From: Opitutus sp. GAS368
GTDB taxonomy: Bacteria > Verrucomicrobiota > Verrucomicrobiia > Chthoniobacterales > Chthoniobacteraceae
Direction of reading: 5' to 3'
Assembly (NCBI GenBank): GCA_943329925.2
Contig: CALQFT020000011.1
Location: 1-41,421, forward strand
Length of the DNA: 41,421 bases
Below, one piece after another: positions 24,827-31,906 of the stretch; position 1 is the stretch's first letter, and each line of letters begins with the position of its first letter. The notes beneath the pieces are model-generated. The model was given only the letters and a program-made list of their open reading frames with translations, was not told the origin of the DNA and searched no databases. A program made the position numbers and the translations under genes.

Positions 24827-25834
24827 ATGAACTTTTCCATTTCCCGACTCATTTGCGCTGCGTCTCTCTCGCTTTTTGCCGTTGGCTGCGCCTCGTATCC
24901 GGGCTCCCCGATTACCCCCGGCACTAAGCCGCAGCTTGTGGCCACAGCCAAACACGCAGGAGAAGGGCCGGCATGGAATGCGGCAACCCACACCCTTTAT
25001 TACGTCGGCGACGACCGCATCTCAAAGATAGTCGACGGCCATGCATCGCAGGACTTTCGCAATCCGGTGACCGGAGCAAACGGACTTTTGATTGACCGCA
25101 AGGGACGGCTGCTTGCGTGCGAAGCCGGCAATCGGCGGGTCACACGAACGGACCAGAACGGCTCGGTGACCATCCTCGCTAACCGCTTGGAAGGAAAAAG
25201 GTTCAATTCCCCAAACGACCTGAGCCTCGACTCGCAGGATCGCATTTACTTCACCGACCCACGTTACGGCCCACGGGATACCATGGAGATGCGCGACGCC
25301 AAAGGTGAACTCGTCGAAGGTGTTTACCGGATTGATACATCTGGTAAAATTGAGCGTATATTGGGCCGCGATTCCGTGGACCGTCCCAACGGTCTATTGG
25401 TCTCCCCAGACGACAAGTTTCTCTTTGTCGCGGATAATAACAACACCGTGGGCGGAGCCCGAAAATTGTGGCGCTTCGATTTGCGTCCAGACGGTTCCGT
25501 GGACGCTGGGAGCCGCAAACTGATTTTCAATTGGAAGACCAGTCGCGGGCCTGACGGGCTCAAAATAGACGCACAAAACCGGTTGTTTGTCGCCGCCGGA
25601 AGGAGCGTGGCCAGCCTTCCAAATGAGACGGCAAAACCCTATACTGGGGGGGTGTATGTGCTGTCTTCCGGGGGAAGTCTTCTCGACTTCATTCCCATTC
25701 CCAACGATGAGGTGACCAACTGCGCCTTCGGTGGCGAAGATCTCAAAACCCTCTACATTACGGCTGGTGGCACTCTCTGGACGATCCCAGTCAACACACC
25801 CGGTCGAGTGACCTACGACCCGAAAAAGCGATAA
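24827..25834 (+). CDS. SMP-30/gluconolactonase-like lipoprotein
   Basis: The 335-residue protein has a lipoprotein signal with lipobox LFAVGC and Cys21 as the lipidation site; this fixes the ATG at 24827. The six-bladed beta-propeller of the SMP-30/gluconolactonase/LRE family follows: HAGEGPAWNAATHTLYYVGD carries the first metal-binding Glu47, RFNSPNDLSLDSQDRIYFTD and SVDRPNGLLVSPDDKFLFVA give the conserved Asn residues, and a late ADNNN holds the Asp. It would hydrolyse sugar lactones or related esters with a divalent metal, anchored to a membrane facing the periplasm. It stands alone, divergent from mazG. Confidence 0.9.
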   Translation: MNFSISRLICAASLSLFAVGCASYPGSPITPGTKPQLVATAKHAGEGPAWNAATHTLYYVGDDRISKIVDGHASQDFRNPVTGANGLLIDRKGRLLACEAGNRRVTRTDQNGSVTILANRLEGKRFNSPNDLSLDSQDRIYFTDPRYGPRDTMEMRDAKGELVEGVYRIDTSGKIERILGRDSVDRPNGLLVSPDDKFLFVADNNNTVGGARKLWRFDLRPDGSVDAGSRKLIFNWKTSRGPDGLKIDAQNRLFVAAGRSVASLPNETAKPYTGGVYVLSSGGSLLDFIPIPNDEVTNCAFGGEDLKTLYITAGGTLWTIPVNTPGRVTYDPKKR

Positions 25835-26022
25835 CAGCGCAACTCCAAAAGCGGGACCTCTCGATTTCCAAAACCGCTGCGTTTGACGTGGAGCACGACT
25901 CAAAGTGCGTCCATTTCCAATTTCGACTTAGCGGGGTTCATACTCCGCGTTAACGAAAGCCTTAAAGCCTGCGCAGCGCGGCGCGGTTTTGAATCAAGGA
26001 CAGCACAAAGGAGGCGACCATT

Positions 26023-26118
26023 GTGGAGTTCATTGTGGAGTTGTTAGGTTGGTTTTGCCCTGCCGAAACCTCTCGGTGTGAGAGGTTCGGACAGGACGAG
26101 AGCTGTGGATTAGTTTAG
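26023..26118 (+). CDS. Candidate 31-residue cysteine-containing peptide
   Basis: AAAGGAGG at 26007-26014 lies 8 nt before a GTG, the second very strong Shine-Dalgarno in an intergenic region. The frame begins MEFIVELLGWFCPAETSRCE and ends at TAG at 26116-26118; it has cysteines at positions 12, 19 and 28. The hydrophobic start could be a short membrane helix. The hairpin at 26067-26087 lies inside it, which argues for a structured RNA instead. No homologue is recognised, and coding status is uncertain. Confidence 0.3.
   Translation: MEFIVELLGWFCPAETSRCERFGQDESCGLV
26061..26094 (-). terminator. Imperfect hairpin between SMP-30-like and Ala/Pro lipoprotein genes
   Basis: Arms 26067-26074 and 26080-26087 (AACCTCTC/GAGAGGTT) pair perfectly around a 5-nt loop. 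The outer bases CCTG/CAGG continue the stem beyond a small internal loop. It lies about 30 nt past the stop of the minus-strand lipoprotein gene, where a terminator would be expected, but no T-run follows on either strand. Confidence 0.4.
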
Positions 26119-26121
26119 CAC

Positions 26122-26355
26122 TTACTTGGCAGCTGGAGCTGGAGCAGGTGCAGCAGCGGGTGCGGCGGCGGGGGCAGGAGCAGGTGCTGCTGCAGGAGCT
26201 GCGGCGGGCGCGGGTGCATGTGCAGCGGCTGGTGCAGCGGCTGGTGCAGCGGCGGGTGCGGGTGCGGCGGCGGGGGCCGAAGCAGCAGGTTTTTGGGGCT
26301 CGCAGCTCATAAGAAGTGAGGATGCAAGAAGGGGAAGAATGAGGAGTTTTTTCAT
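26122..26355 (-). CDS. Small Ala/Pro-repeat lipoprotein
   Basis: This 77-residue protein has a short, clear lipoprotein signal: MKKLLILPLLASSLLMSC with lipobox LLMSC and Cys18. After a few residues, the mature part is almost only Ala and Pro in AAAP and AP units, with one His, ending in Lys. Such Ala/Pro rods can span the periplasm or pass through peptidoglycan, but the function here is unknown. The repeat DNA (26130-26290) also leaves the opposite strand open, which I regard as a side effect. The coding strand is chosen from the lipoprotein signal. Confidence 0.7.
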   Translation of the reverse strand: MKKLLILPLLASSLLMSCEPQKPAASAPAAAPAPAAAPAAAPAAAHAPAPAAAPAAAPAPAPAAAPAAAPAPAPAAK

Positions 26356-26720
26356 AGATTTAAGCTAACTGGCACAACCGATGATCGGAAGCGCAGCTCG
26401 GGCCATATATATTAACCAGAGAATTAGCAAACATTAGGTGTCTTTATTGACCGGCGGCTCAACGTTTTTTAATGTCGCACCCTGTCCAAACCAAACGGGG
26501 CCGCTTCGCGTGTGAAATCCGCAAATTGACCACCCGCTTGCGCCGCATCGGTTTATCTCGGGCCAATTTTGGCCTGAACGAAAGAGTTTGCCTATTTTCT
26601 CTTCATAGATATTTGCAAAGCCAATCTACGGAGCCCTCAAAGCTGAGACATTCTGAACCACTCGCTTTTTTCTAGGTGTAGCAGGGAGAACTCCTGTCCG
26701 CGCCAAGCACCCAATCCAGT
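26356..26720. other. Intergenic region upstream of the Ala/Pro lipoprotein gene
   Basis: These 365 bp lie between the lipoprotein start and the end of the SWIM gene. An AT-rich TATATATATTAA at about 26404-26415 may be part of the lipoprotein promoter on the minus strand. A frame of 67 codons on plus (26472-26675) has no ribosome binding site and no recognisable motif, so I do not call it a gene. I see nothing else. Confidence 0.5.
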
Positions 26721-27602
26721 TCACCTCGCTTTTTGCGAGGAAGTGCCACCCTTCTTAGGGACCTTGGGTTTGGACTTCACCGCAGCTTTTGGCTTCGCTT
26801 TGATGGCGGGCTTCTTCTTTTTCTTGGGACTGACGAGCGTTTGAATCTCTTTGATCGGCCGCGACGGCGCTTGCTCTTGCGGCACCGCCGCCGCTTCTTC
26901 CCCGGCAAGTTCGATGCCGAAAAGCGCGCTCAAATCCTCACCCGAAAGCCCATCCCCCGCGCCCTCACTACTTGAAAGTAGCTCCTGGGCACCCGCCGCC
27001 AGAAGGTCCGCCGGATCCACCTGCCTCAAACGGAAAAACAGCGCGCCGTCGGTGTCGAACTTTACGCCCACCCCGTACATCACCGCCGCCACATGCTTGC
27101 ACATGTCCGCCCAATCCGGGCAGGTGCACGACATCTTGATCTCCTTGGGTGCTGGAAAAATGCCCTTGTCCCGATCGCAAATCACCTCCATCACCCCCGC
27201 CCCCAAATTGCCGCTGAGCAAGTCCAGCAGACTGCCCACCTGGCCCGCGCACGCCGCCTGCATTCCCGCCCAAGCCTCCGCTGGAAGGGGCGCGATCTGG
27301 ACGCTCACCTCGTACATGGACGAACCCAGCACCTGCGCGGTGACCAACCCAGCCTCCACGCTTAAGTTGTAAACCAACCCCTGCCTCAAATAGGAACGCC
27401 CCCTCGGCAGGCGATATTCATAATCCTTATACTTCTCCAGATGTTGGCACCACGCCTTGCCCCAAAACGTCGAAACCAGCTTCCGGCTGCCCTGCGGCAC
27501 CACCAATGACACTAACTCCTCTCCCTGCTTGCAGCGCCGCGCCAAATCTTGTTGCCCGCGCGCCTTGCGCTCATTGCTACTTTCGTATTGGTACCACGAC
27601 AT
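26721..27602 (-). CDS. SWIM zinc-finger protein
   Basis: The 293-residue protein has a SWIM zinc finger of the form C-x-C-x6-C-x-H (Cys159, Cys161, Cys168, His170), within MSCTCPDWADMCKHVAAVMY. The N-terminal 150 residues are a conserved region starting MSWYQYESS. The C-terminal 50 residues are a basic Lys/Pro/Ala-rich tail that may bind nucleic acid. It starts 9 nt after the SNF2 helicase gene, so the two are co-transcribed. Pairs of SWIM and SNF2 genes occur in many bacteria (B. subtilis ywqA-ywqB is one case); their function remains unclear. A role with the helicase on DNA or RNA is inference. Confidence 0.88.
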   Translation of the reverse strand: MSWYQYESSNERKARGQQDLARRCKQGEELVSLVVPQGSRKLVSTFWGKAWCQHLEKYKDYEYRLPRGRSYLRQGLVYNLSVEAGLVTAQVLGSSMYEVSVQIAPLPAEAWAGMQAACAGQVGSLLDLLSGNLGAGVMEVICDRDKGIFPAPKEIKMSCTCPDWADMCKHVAAVMYGVGVKFDTDGALFFRLRQVDPADLLAAGAQELLSSSEGAGDGLSGEDLSALFGIELAGEEAAAVPQEQAPSRPIKEIQTLVSPKKKKKPAIKAKPKAAVKSKPKVPKKGGTSSQKAR

Positions 27603-27611
27603 ATTCTTCTC

Positions 27612-30275
27612 TTACAAAATCGCAGACTGAATGTCCAACTTCACAAAATCCAGCAGCTCCGCATTGCTCATTTCGGTAAGCGCCTTTTGTGCACCATCTT
27701 CGCCCCCAATGAGACTCTCCACCAGAAGCCCTTTTTGCTGCAATAAAGCGTCTACTTTCTCCTCAATCGTACCGGGGCTGACGAATTTATGCACCAACAC
27801 GTTGCGCTTTTGTCCGATGCGAAACGCTCGATCCGTGGCCTGATTTTCCACCGCCGGATTCCACCAGCGATCAAAGTGGATCACGTGATTGGCCGCCGTC
27901 AGCGTCAACCCAGTGCCCCCAGCCTTGACGCTCAGCACGAAAAACGGCGGCCCGCCGGCCCGCTGGAAGGTCTCGACCATCGCCTGGCGCTGTTTTACTG
28001 GCGTCCCCCCATGCAGCACCAAACCCGGCCGCCCAAAAATCCCAGCCAAGTGTGCCGCAAGCGGTTCTGTCATTTCGCGAAACTGAGTGAAAATCAAACA
28101 GCGCTCCTGACGCTCTGCCAATTCAGCCGCAATTTCGCCCAGTCGCAAAAACTTCCCGCTGTCTTCGGCCGCGTACTTGCCATCCCCGCTCCAATGACTG
28201 GGGTGATTGCAGACCTGCTTGAACTTCATGAGATACGCCAGAACCAACCCGCGACGCTGGTTGGGATCAAGGTCCTCGCTTGCGAGATCCGCCGCGAGTT
28301 GCGCCACGAGCTTGCCATACAGCACGGCCTGCTTTTTCACCAAGTTGCACCGCGCCTGCATCTCAATCTTCTCGGGCAAATCCGCGATAATGCGCCGATC
28401 CGTCTTTAACCGGCGCAACAAATAAGGCCCCATGAGCCGGCGCAATGGCGCGTAACCACCGCCAGCAGACATCTGCTTGGACGCCTCGGTAAACTCCCGC
28501 GCCTTCCCCAAGAGTCCGGGATTAAGGAAATCAAACAGACTCCAAAGATCCCCCAGCCGGTTCTCCACCGGCGTCCCTGTCAGCGCAACGCGCGCATGCG
28601 CATGCAATTTCTTCACACTGCGCGCCTGGGCCGTACCTGGATTTTTGATGGCCTGCGCTTCGTCTAAAACAGCTAAATCCCAAGTCATTTCCTGCAAAGA
28701 AGTGGCCCGCTGCAACATTCCGTAGGTCGTGAGCAGGGCGTCGTAGCCACGCAACGCAGCGACAGGATCTGCCGCCAACGCATCCAATGTTTCGCGACCG
28801 CTCAGAGACGGATGCCCCGGCAAGAAGCGCAATTTGGGCGCAAACTGCCGGACTTCGCGCATCCAGTTCCCCATGAGGGACGCCGGCACCACCAACAAGC
28901 TGGGCGCCTTTACTCCCTCTGCCTGTCGCAAACACAAAAGCCCGATCACTTGAACCGTCTTGCCCAAGCCCATGTCGTCCGCCAAGCACGCCCCAAGCCC
29001 CAGTCGCGCGCAAAAATGTAGCCAGTCCACCCCTCGCTTCTGGTACGGCCGCAGCGTCGCCGTCAGCCCAGGAATAGACTCCATTTCCAACGGCTCCCGC
29101 AGCCGGCAAAGCAACTCCTCCAGCTTTTTTCCCGCCACCACCTCACTCCACTCGCGGCCTGAATTGAAGTCGTCCTCACCTTCGTTCGCGGATTGCGGGC
29201 CTTCGGAAAAACCTGCCAACCAACGCATCCCCTCGTGAAATGATAACAAGCCCGAGCTGTGCGCATCCTGCACCTTCCCCCAGTGCTCCAGCGCCTGCTT
29301 CAGCTTCTCCTGATCCACCTCCACCCATTGCCCCCGCAAGTTTACCAACCCCGATGCCGAGGCGTGGATCTGCTGCATCTCCTCCGCGCTCAACTGCACC
29401 CCTCCGAGGGCAACCCCCATCTTGAAAGACAACATTGCCCCCAGCCCCACGCCGCCATCCTCCTGCGCATCCACAGCCACAGCAACCACCACCCGCGCAG
29501 GCCGCCGACTCTTCCACCAATCCGGCAGCTTCACCACCAACCCACTTTCTTCCAGTTGCGGGATTTGGCGCAAAAAGGCGTACGCCTCCTGCGGCGTCCA
29601 CGCGAGCGCTTGAAAAAGCTGTTTGCTTTCGAGTAACTCGCGCACCAAAGCACTGCGTTGCGCCGCCTCGCGCACCGGCTGCAAAAGCGCGTCCAAGACC
29701 GGCTGGTTTTTCTGATGCGCAATCAGAGCCCGCCCCAAAGGGGTATGTTGCACACGGCCGTCTGCGGAGAGTTGGTCGGCGTATGTCGCCAAAAACGCGA
29801 AAGGCTGCGCGGCGTTGCGCTTGTTCTCCGCAAGATGAAACGTCACCCGCCCCACCAAGTGCCACAGGGACCCCGACGCCCCCAACCAGCCGCCTAAACC
29901 ACCTTCATGCCTCGCAGCTTCCGCTCTGACAGCCCCCCTCAAATCCTCCCACAGCCGCAAAAGCAGCGCTTCACTCAAATACTCCGCCCCGCGCATCGGC
30001 GGAGCAGCAGCCAACATCTCCCGCACAGCCCCCTCCTCAGGTGCGGGCACCGTCCCAGCATCCCGTGTCTGACAAAGATGCGTAAAAAACCGCTTCCCCC
30101 ATTCCCTCGCCCAGCTTAGCGGCGCGCCAAATTCCTGCTTCAAAGCAACCGTCGAAAGAAACAGCACCCCCACGGCATCACTCGCCTCAAACGCTGCAGC
30201 CACGGCCGGTGCCGCCGCTTCCCCCGCTAGTAAGCGCGGTTCGGGTGAACAAAAGAACTCTTCCTCGGGATCCAT
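27612..30275 (-). CDS. SNF2-family DEAD/DEAH-box helicase
   Basis: This 887-residue ATPase has an N-terminal region of about 400 residues with a SNF2-associated part near 250-345 (PDWWKSRRPARVVVAVAVDA). The SNF2 motor follows: Walker A ADDMGLGKT at 432-440, DEAQ at 538-541 in place of DEAH, and LTGTPVENRL. The helicase C-terminal half ends with TDRAFRIGQKRNVLVHKFVS. All motor motifs look intact. It would use ATP to move along or remodel DNA or protein-DNA complexes. The SWIM gene follows by 9 nt. RapA/HepA is a relative, but the SWIM partner and N-terminal region point to the ywqA-like subgroup. Confidence 0.93.
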   Translation of the reverse strand: MDPEEEFFCSPEPRLLAGEAAAPAVAAAFEASDAVGVLFLSTVALKQEFGAPLSWAREWGKRFFTHLCQTRDAGTVPAPEEGAVREMLAAAPPMRGAEYLSEALLLRLWEDLRGAVRAEAARHEGGLGGWLGASGSLWHLVGRVTFHLAENKRNAAQPFAFLATYADQLSADGRVQHTPLGRALIAHQKNQPVLDALLQPVREAAQRSALVRELLESKQLFQALAWTPQEAYAFLRQIPQLEESGLVVKLPDWWKSRRPARVVVAVAVDAQEDGGVGLGAMLSFKMGVALGGVQLSAEEMQQIHASASGLVNLRGQWVEVDQEKLKQALEHWGKVQDAHSSGLLSFHEGMRWLAGFSEGPQSANEGEDDFNSGREWSEVVAGKKLEELLCRLREPLEMESIPGLTATLRPYQKRGVDWLHFCARLGLGACLADDMGLGKTVQVIGLLCLRQAEGVKAPSLLVVPASLMGNWMREVRQFAPKLRFLPGHPSLSGRETLDALAADPVAALRGYDALLTTYGMLQRATSLQEMTWDLAVLDEAQAIKNPGTAQARSVKKLHAHARVALTGTPVENRLGDLWSLFDFLNPGLLGKAREFTEASKQMSAGGGYAPLRRLMGPYLLRRLKTDRRIIADLPEKIEMQARCNLVKKQAVLYGKLVAQLAADLASEDLDPNQRRGLVLAYLMKFKQVCNHPSHWSGDGKYAAEDSGKFLRLGEIAAELAERQERCLIFTQFREMTEPLAAHLAGIFGRPGLVLHGGTPVKQRQAMVETFQRAGGPPFFVLSVKAGGTGLTLTAANHVIHFDRWWNPAVENQATDRAFRIGQKRNVLVHKFVSPGTIEEKVDALLQQKGLLVESLIGGEDGAQKALTEMSNAELLDFVKLDIQSAIL

Positions 30276-30322
30276 CTCAAAAGGTTGTCAAAAGCAAGAT
30301 CCCATGCCGCGTATCCACCGCA

Positions 30323-30946
30323 ATGTTTTTCTCATTTGCACGCCCTCTTCATTCCGCTTTTTTTCTTTCTGTGCTTCTCGCCTTCCATAAGCCCTACGGC
30401 ATCCTTTCTCAATTCACTCCAGAAAAGGGCTCGCACTGGGCCACTCTGGCGGACTTTGGATTCCCGCCCCAAGTTTATCCCATCGGCCGCCTCGACGCCG
30501 ACAGTGAAGGCCTGCTTCTGCTCAGCGACGAACCTGAATGGAACGCCCGCCTCCTCCACCCCAGCAAAGGCCATGTGCGCACTTACTGGGCGCTAGTAGA
30601 ACGCCTCCCTTCTCCAGACTCGCTTCTAACCCTCCAAAAGGGCATCCAACTCGGCGACCAACGCACCCTTCCCTGCAAGGCCTGCCTTCTTGACCCCCAA
30701 CCAGAAGTCGCCCCCCGCCAACCCCCAGTGCGTATCCGCAAAACCGTTCAGGACTTCTGGCTTGCCCTCGATTTAATAGAAGGAAAATACCATCAAGTCC
30801 GCCGCATGACCGCCGCCATCGGACATCCCACCCTGCGATTGTTGCGGATCAAAATTGGCGGCCTGGAGTTAGGCGCCCAAGCACCCGGAGTTTGGCGCGA
30901 GCTTGGAGGACCGGAGCGAAAATTGGTTCTGCAGCAAGGTCCGTAA
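30323..30946 (+). CDS. RluE-like 23S rRNA pseudouridine synthase
   Basis: The 207-residue enzyme belongs to the RsuA/RluB/E/F branch but has no S4 domain, as in E. coli RluE. LLAFHKPYGILSQFT is close to the RluE start, and the catalytic Asp58 lies in PIGRLDADSEGLLLL. EGKYHQVRRMTAAIGHPTLR and WRELGGPE complete the family motifs. RluE modifies U2457 of 23S rRNA; the same target is likely but unproven. The ATG at 30323 is preferred, giving an N-terminus of about 17 extra, hydrophobic residues before the conserved part. It is divergent from the SNF2 gene with a 47-bp gap. Confidence 0.9.
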   Translation: MFFSFARPLHSAFFLSVLLAFHKPYGILSQFTPEKGSHWATLADFGFPPQVYPIGRLDADSEGLLLLSDEPEWNARLLHPSKGHVRTYWALVERLPSPDSLLTLQKGIQLGDQRTLPCKACLLDPQPEVAPRQPPVRIRKTVQDFWLALDLIEGKYHQVRRMTAAIGHPTLRLLRIKIGGLELGAQAPGVWRELGGPERKLVLQQGP

Positions 30947-31023
30947 TCGTCCGCTCCTAGAGCCCGACGTCTAATCCGCTTCTTCCGACGCCACCGCAAC
31001 GGAGCCCGCTGCCCGTGGACTTG

Positions 31024-31040
31024 GGAATGGAGAGCATTCC
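31024..31040. promoter_or_regulatory. Short inverted repeat upstream of the IclR-type gene
   Basis: GGAATG and CATTCC form perfect 6-bp arms with a 5-nt spacer, 62 nt before the IclR start codon. No T-run follows on plus. It may be a second operator for the regulator or a weak end of the RluE transcript. Evidence is limited to the symmetry. Confidence 0.3.
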
Positions 31041-31083
31041 GAAAAAATCTAAGAAATGAACATGCTCGGCGCTTTATCCACAT

Positions 31084-31099
31084 GTGAAAGCTCTTTCAC
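31084..31099. promoter_or_regulatory. Palindrome directly upstream of the IclR-type gene
   Basis: GTGAAAG and CTTTCAC are perfect 7-bp arms with a 2-nt centre, ending 2 nt before the ATG at 31102. IclR regulators bind short palindromes and often control their own gene, so this is a good candidate autoregulatory operator. The first base triplet is a possible GTG start in frame, but I prefer ATG 31102, which leaves the site outside the coding region. Confidence 0.5.
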
Positions 31100-31101
31100 C
31101 C

Positions 31102-31869
31102 ATGAAAACTGCCCGCTCCCAGCACGCCCCGGCCCTTCAGCGCGGACTCGCTCTGCTTCAAACCCTCGCCACCCGCCCCAACGGAGCTTCCCAAACCGAG
31201 CTCGCCACCCTTCTTAACCTTCCCCAAACCGCCGTGCACCGCATCGCGGCGGCACTCGAACAACTCGGTTACGTCCAAAAACACCCCGCCACCCGCACCT
31301 TGCGCGTCACCCAAAAACTACTCCTTCTGGGGCAGCCACACTCTGGAAGTCGTACCCTGATCGAAGCCTGTCTCCCCTATTTGCGCGAAGTCTCGCAGCT
31401 CACCAATGAGACAACCCAGCTGTGTGTTCTGGCCGGCGCTGAGTGCATCATTCTAGAGCAAATCCCTTCCCGGCATCCGTTCAAGTACGTCGTCGACCTC
31501 GGTTCTCGCGTCCCCGCCCAGTGTTGCGCCCCGGGCAAGGCTATCCTCGCCTTTCTGCCCGAACCCGAACTCTCCGAAACACTGCAATCCATTTCATTCC
31601 AGCGTTTCACCCAAAACTCTATCCTCTCCTGTGAAGCGCTACGCTCCGAATTAAAATACGTCCAGGACCGCGGCTACGCGCTGGACCAAGGCGAGCATTT
31701 CGACGGCATCCACTGCATCGCAGCCCCCCTTTTGGACGCCCATGGCCACTGCTTTGCCGCCATCACCATAGCCGGCCCCTCCTCTCGAATTCCGGAAACC
31801 ATGTTCGAAACCTGGGGAAGGGCCATCAACGAAGCCGCTTCTGAAGCTGCGCTGCAATTTCTGCTTTAA
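31102..31869 (+). CDS. IclR family transcriptional regulator
   Basis: The 255-residue protein has an N-terminal winged helix (about 8-68; PALQRGLALLQTLATRPNGA then TELATLLNLPQTAVHRIAAA), followed by the IclR effector-binding domain (about 75-250) with VDLGSRVPAQCCAPGKAILA and a C-terminal HCIAAPLLDAHGHCFAAITI. These match IclR order and length. The stop is 37 nt before a PSD1-type cytochrome gene on the same strand, so the regulator probably controls, and may be co-transcribed with, that two-gene unit. IclR proteins usually sense small carbon compounds; the ligand here is unknown. Confidence 0.93.
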   Translation: MKTARSQHAPALQRGLALLQTLATRPNGASQTELATLLNLPQTAVHRIAAALEQLGYVQKHPATRTLRVTQKLLLLGQPHSGSRTLIEACLPYLREVSQLTNETTQLCVLAGAECIILEQIPSRHPFKYVVDLGSRVPAQCCAPGKAILAFLPEPELSETLQSISFQRFTQNSILSCEALRSELKYVQDRGYALDQGEHFDGIHCIAAPLLDAHGHCFAAITIAGPSSRIPETMFETWGRAINEAASEAALQFLL

Positions 31870-31906
31870 CCGCGCGCCAAACACATTCCCTCCACCTGCC
31901 TATTTT

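Noticed and set aside
26126-26368. 80-codon plus-strand Gly/Ala frame opposite the Ala/Pro lipoprotein
   Set aside because: It is a mirror effect of the GC-rich repeat. The minus strand has a proper lipoprotein signal; the plus frame has none.
12133-31099. One shared regulator for the palindromes at 12133-12148 and 31084-31099
   Set aside because: Both have 7-2-7 geometry, but the GAAAG and CTTTC elements are in opposite order, so they are not the same site.
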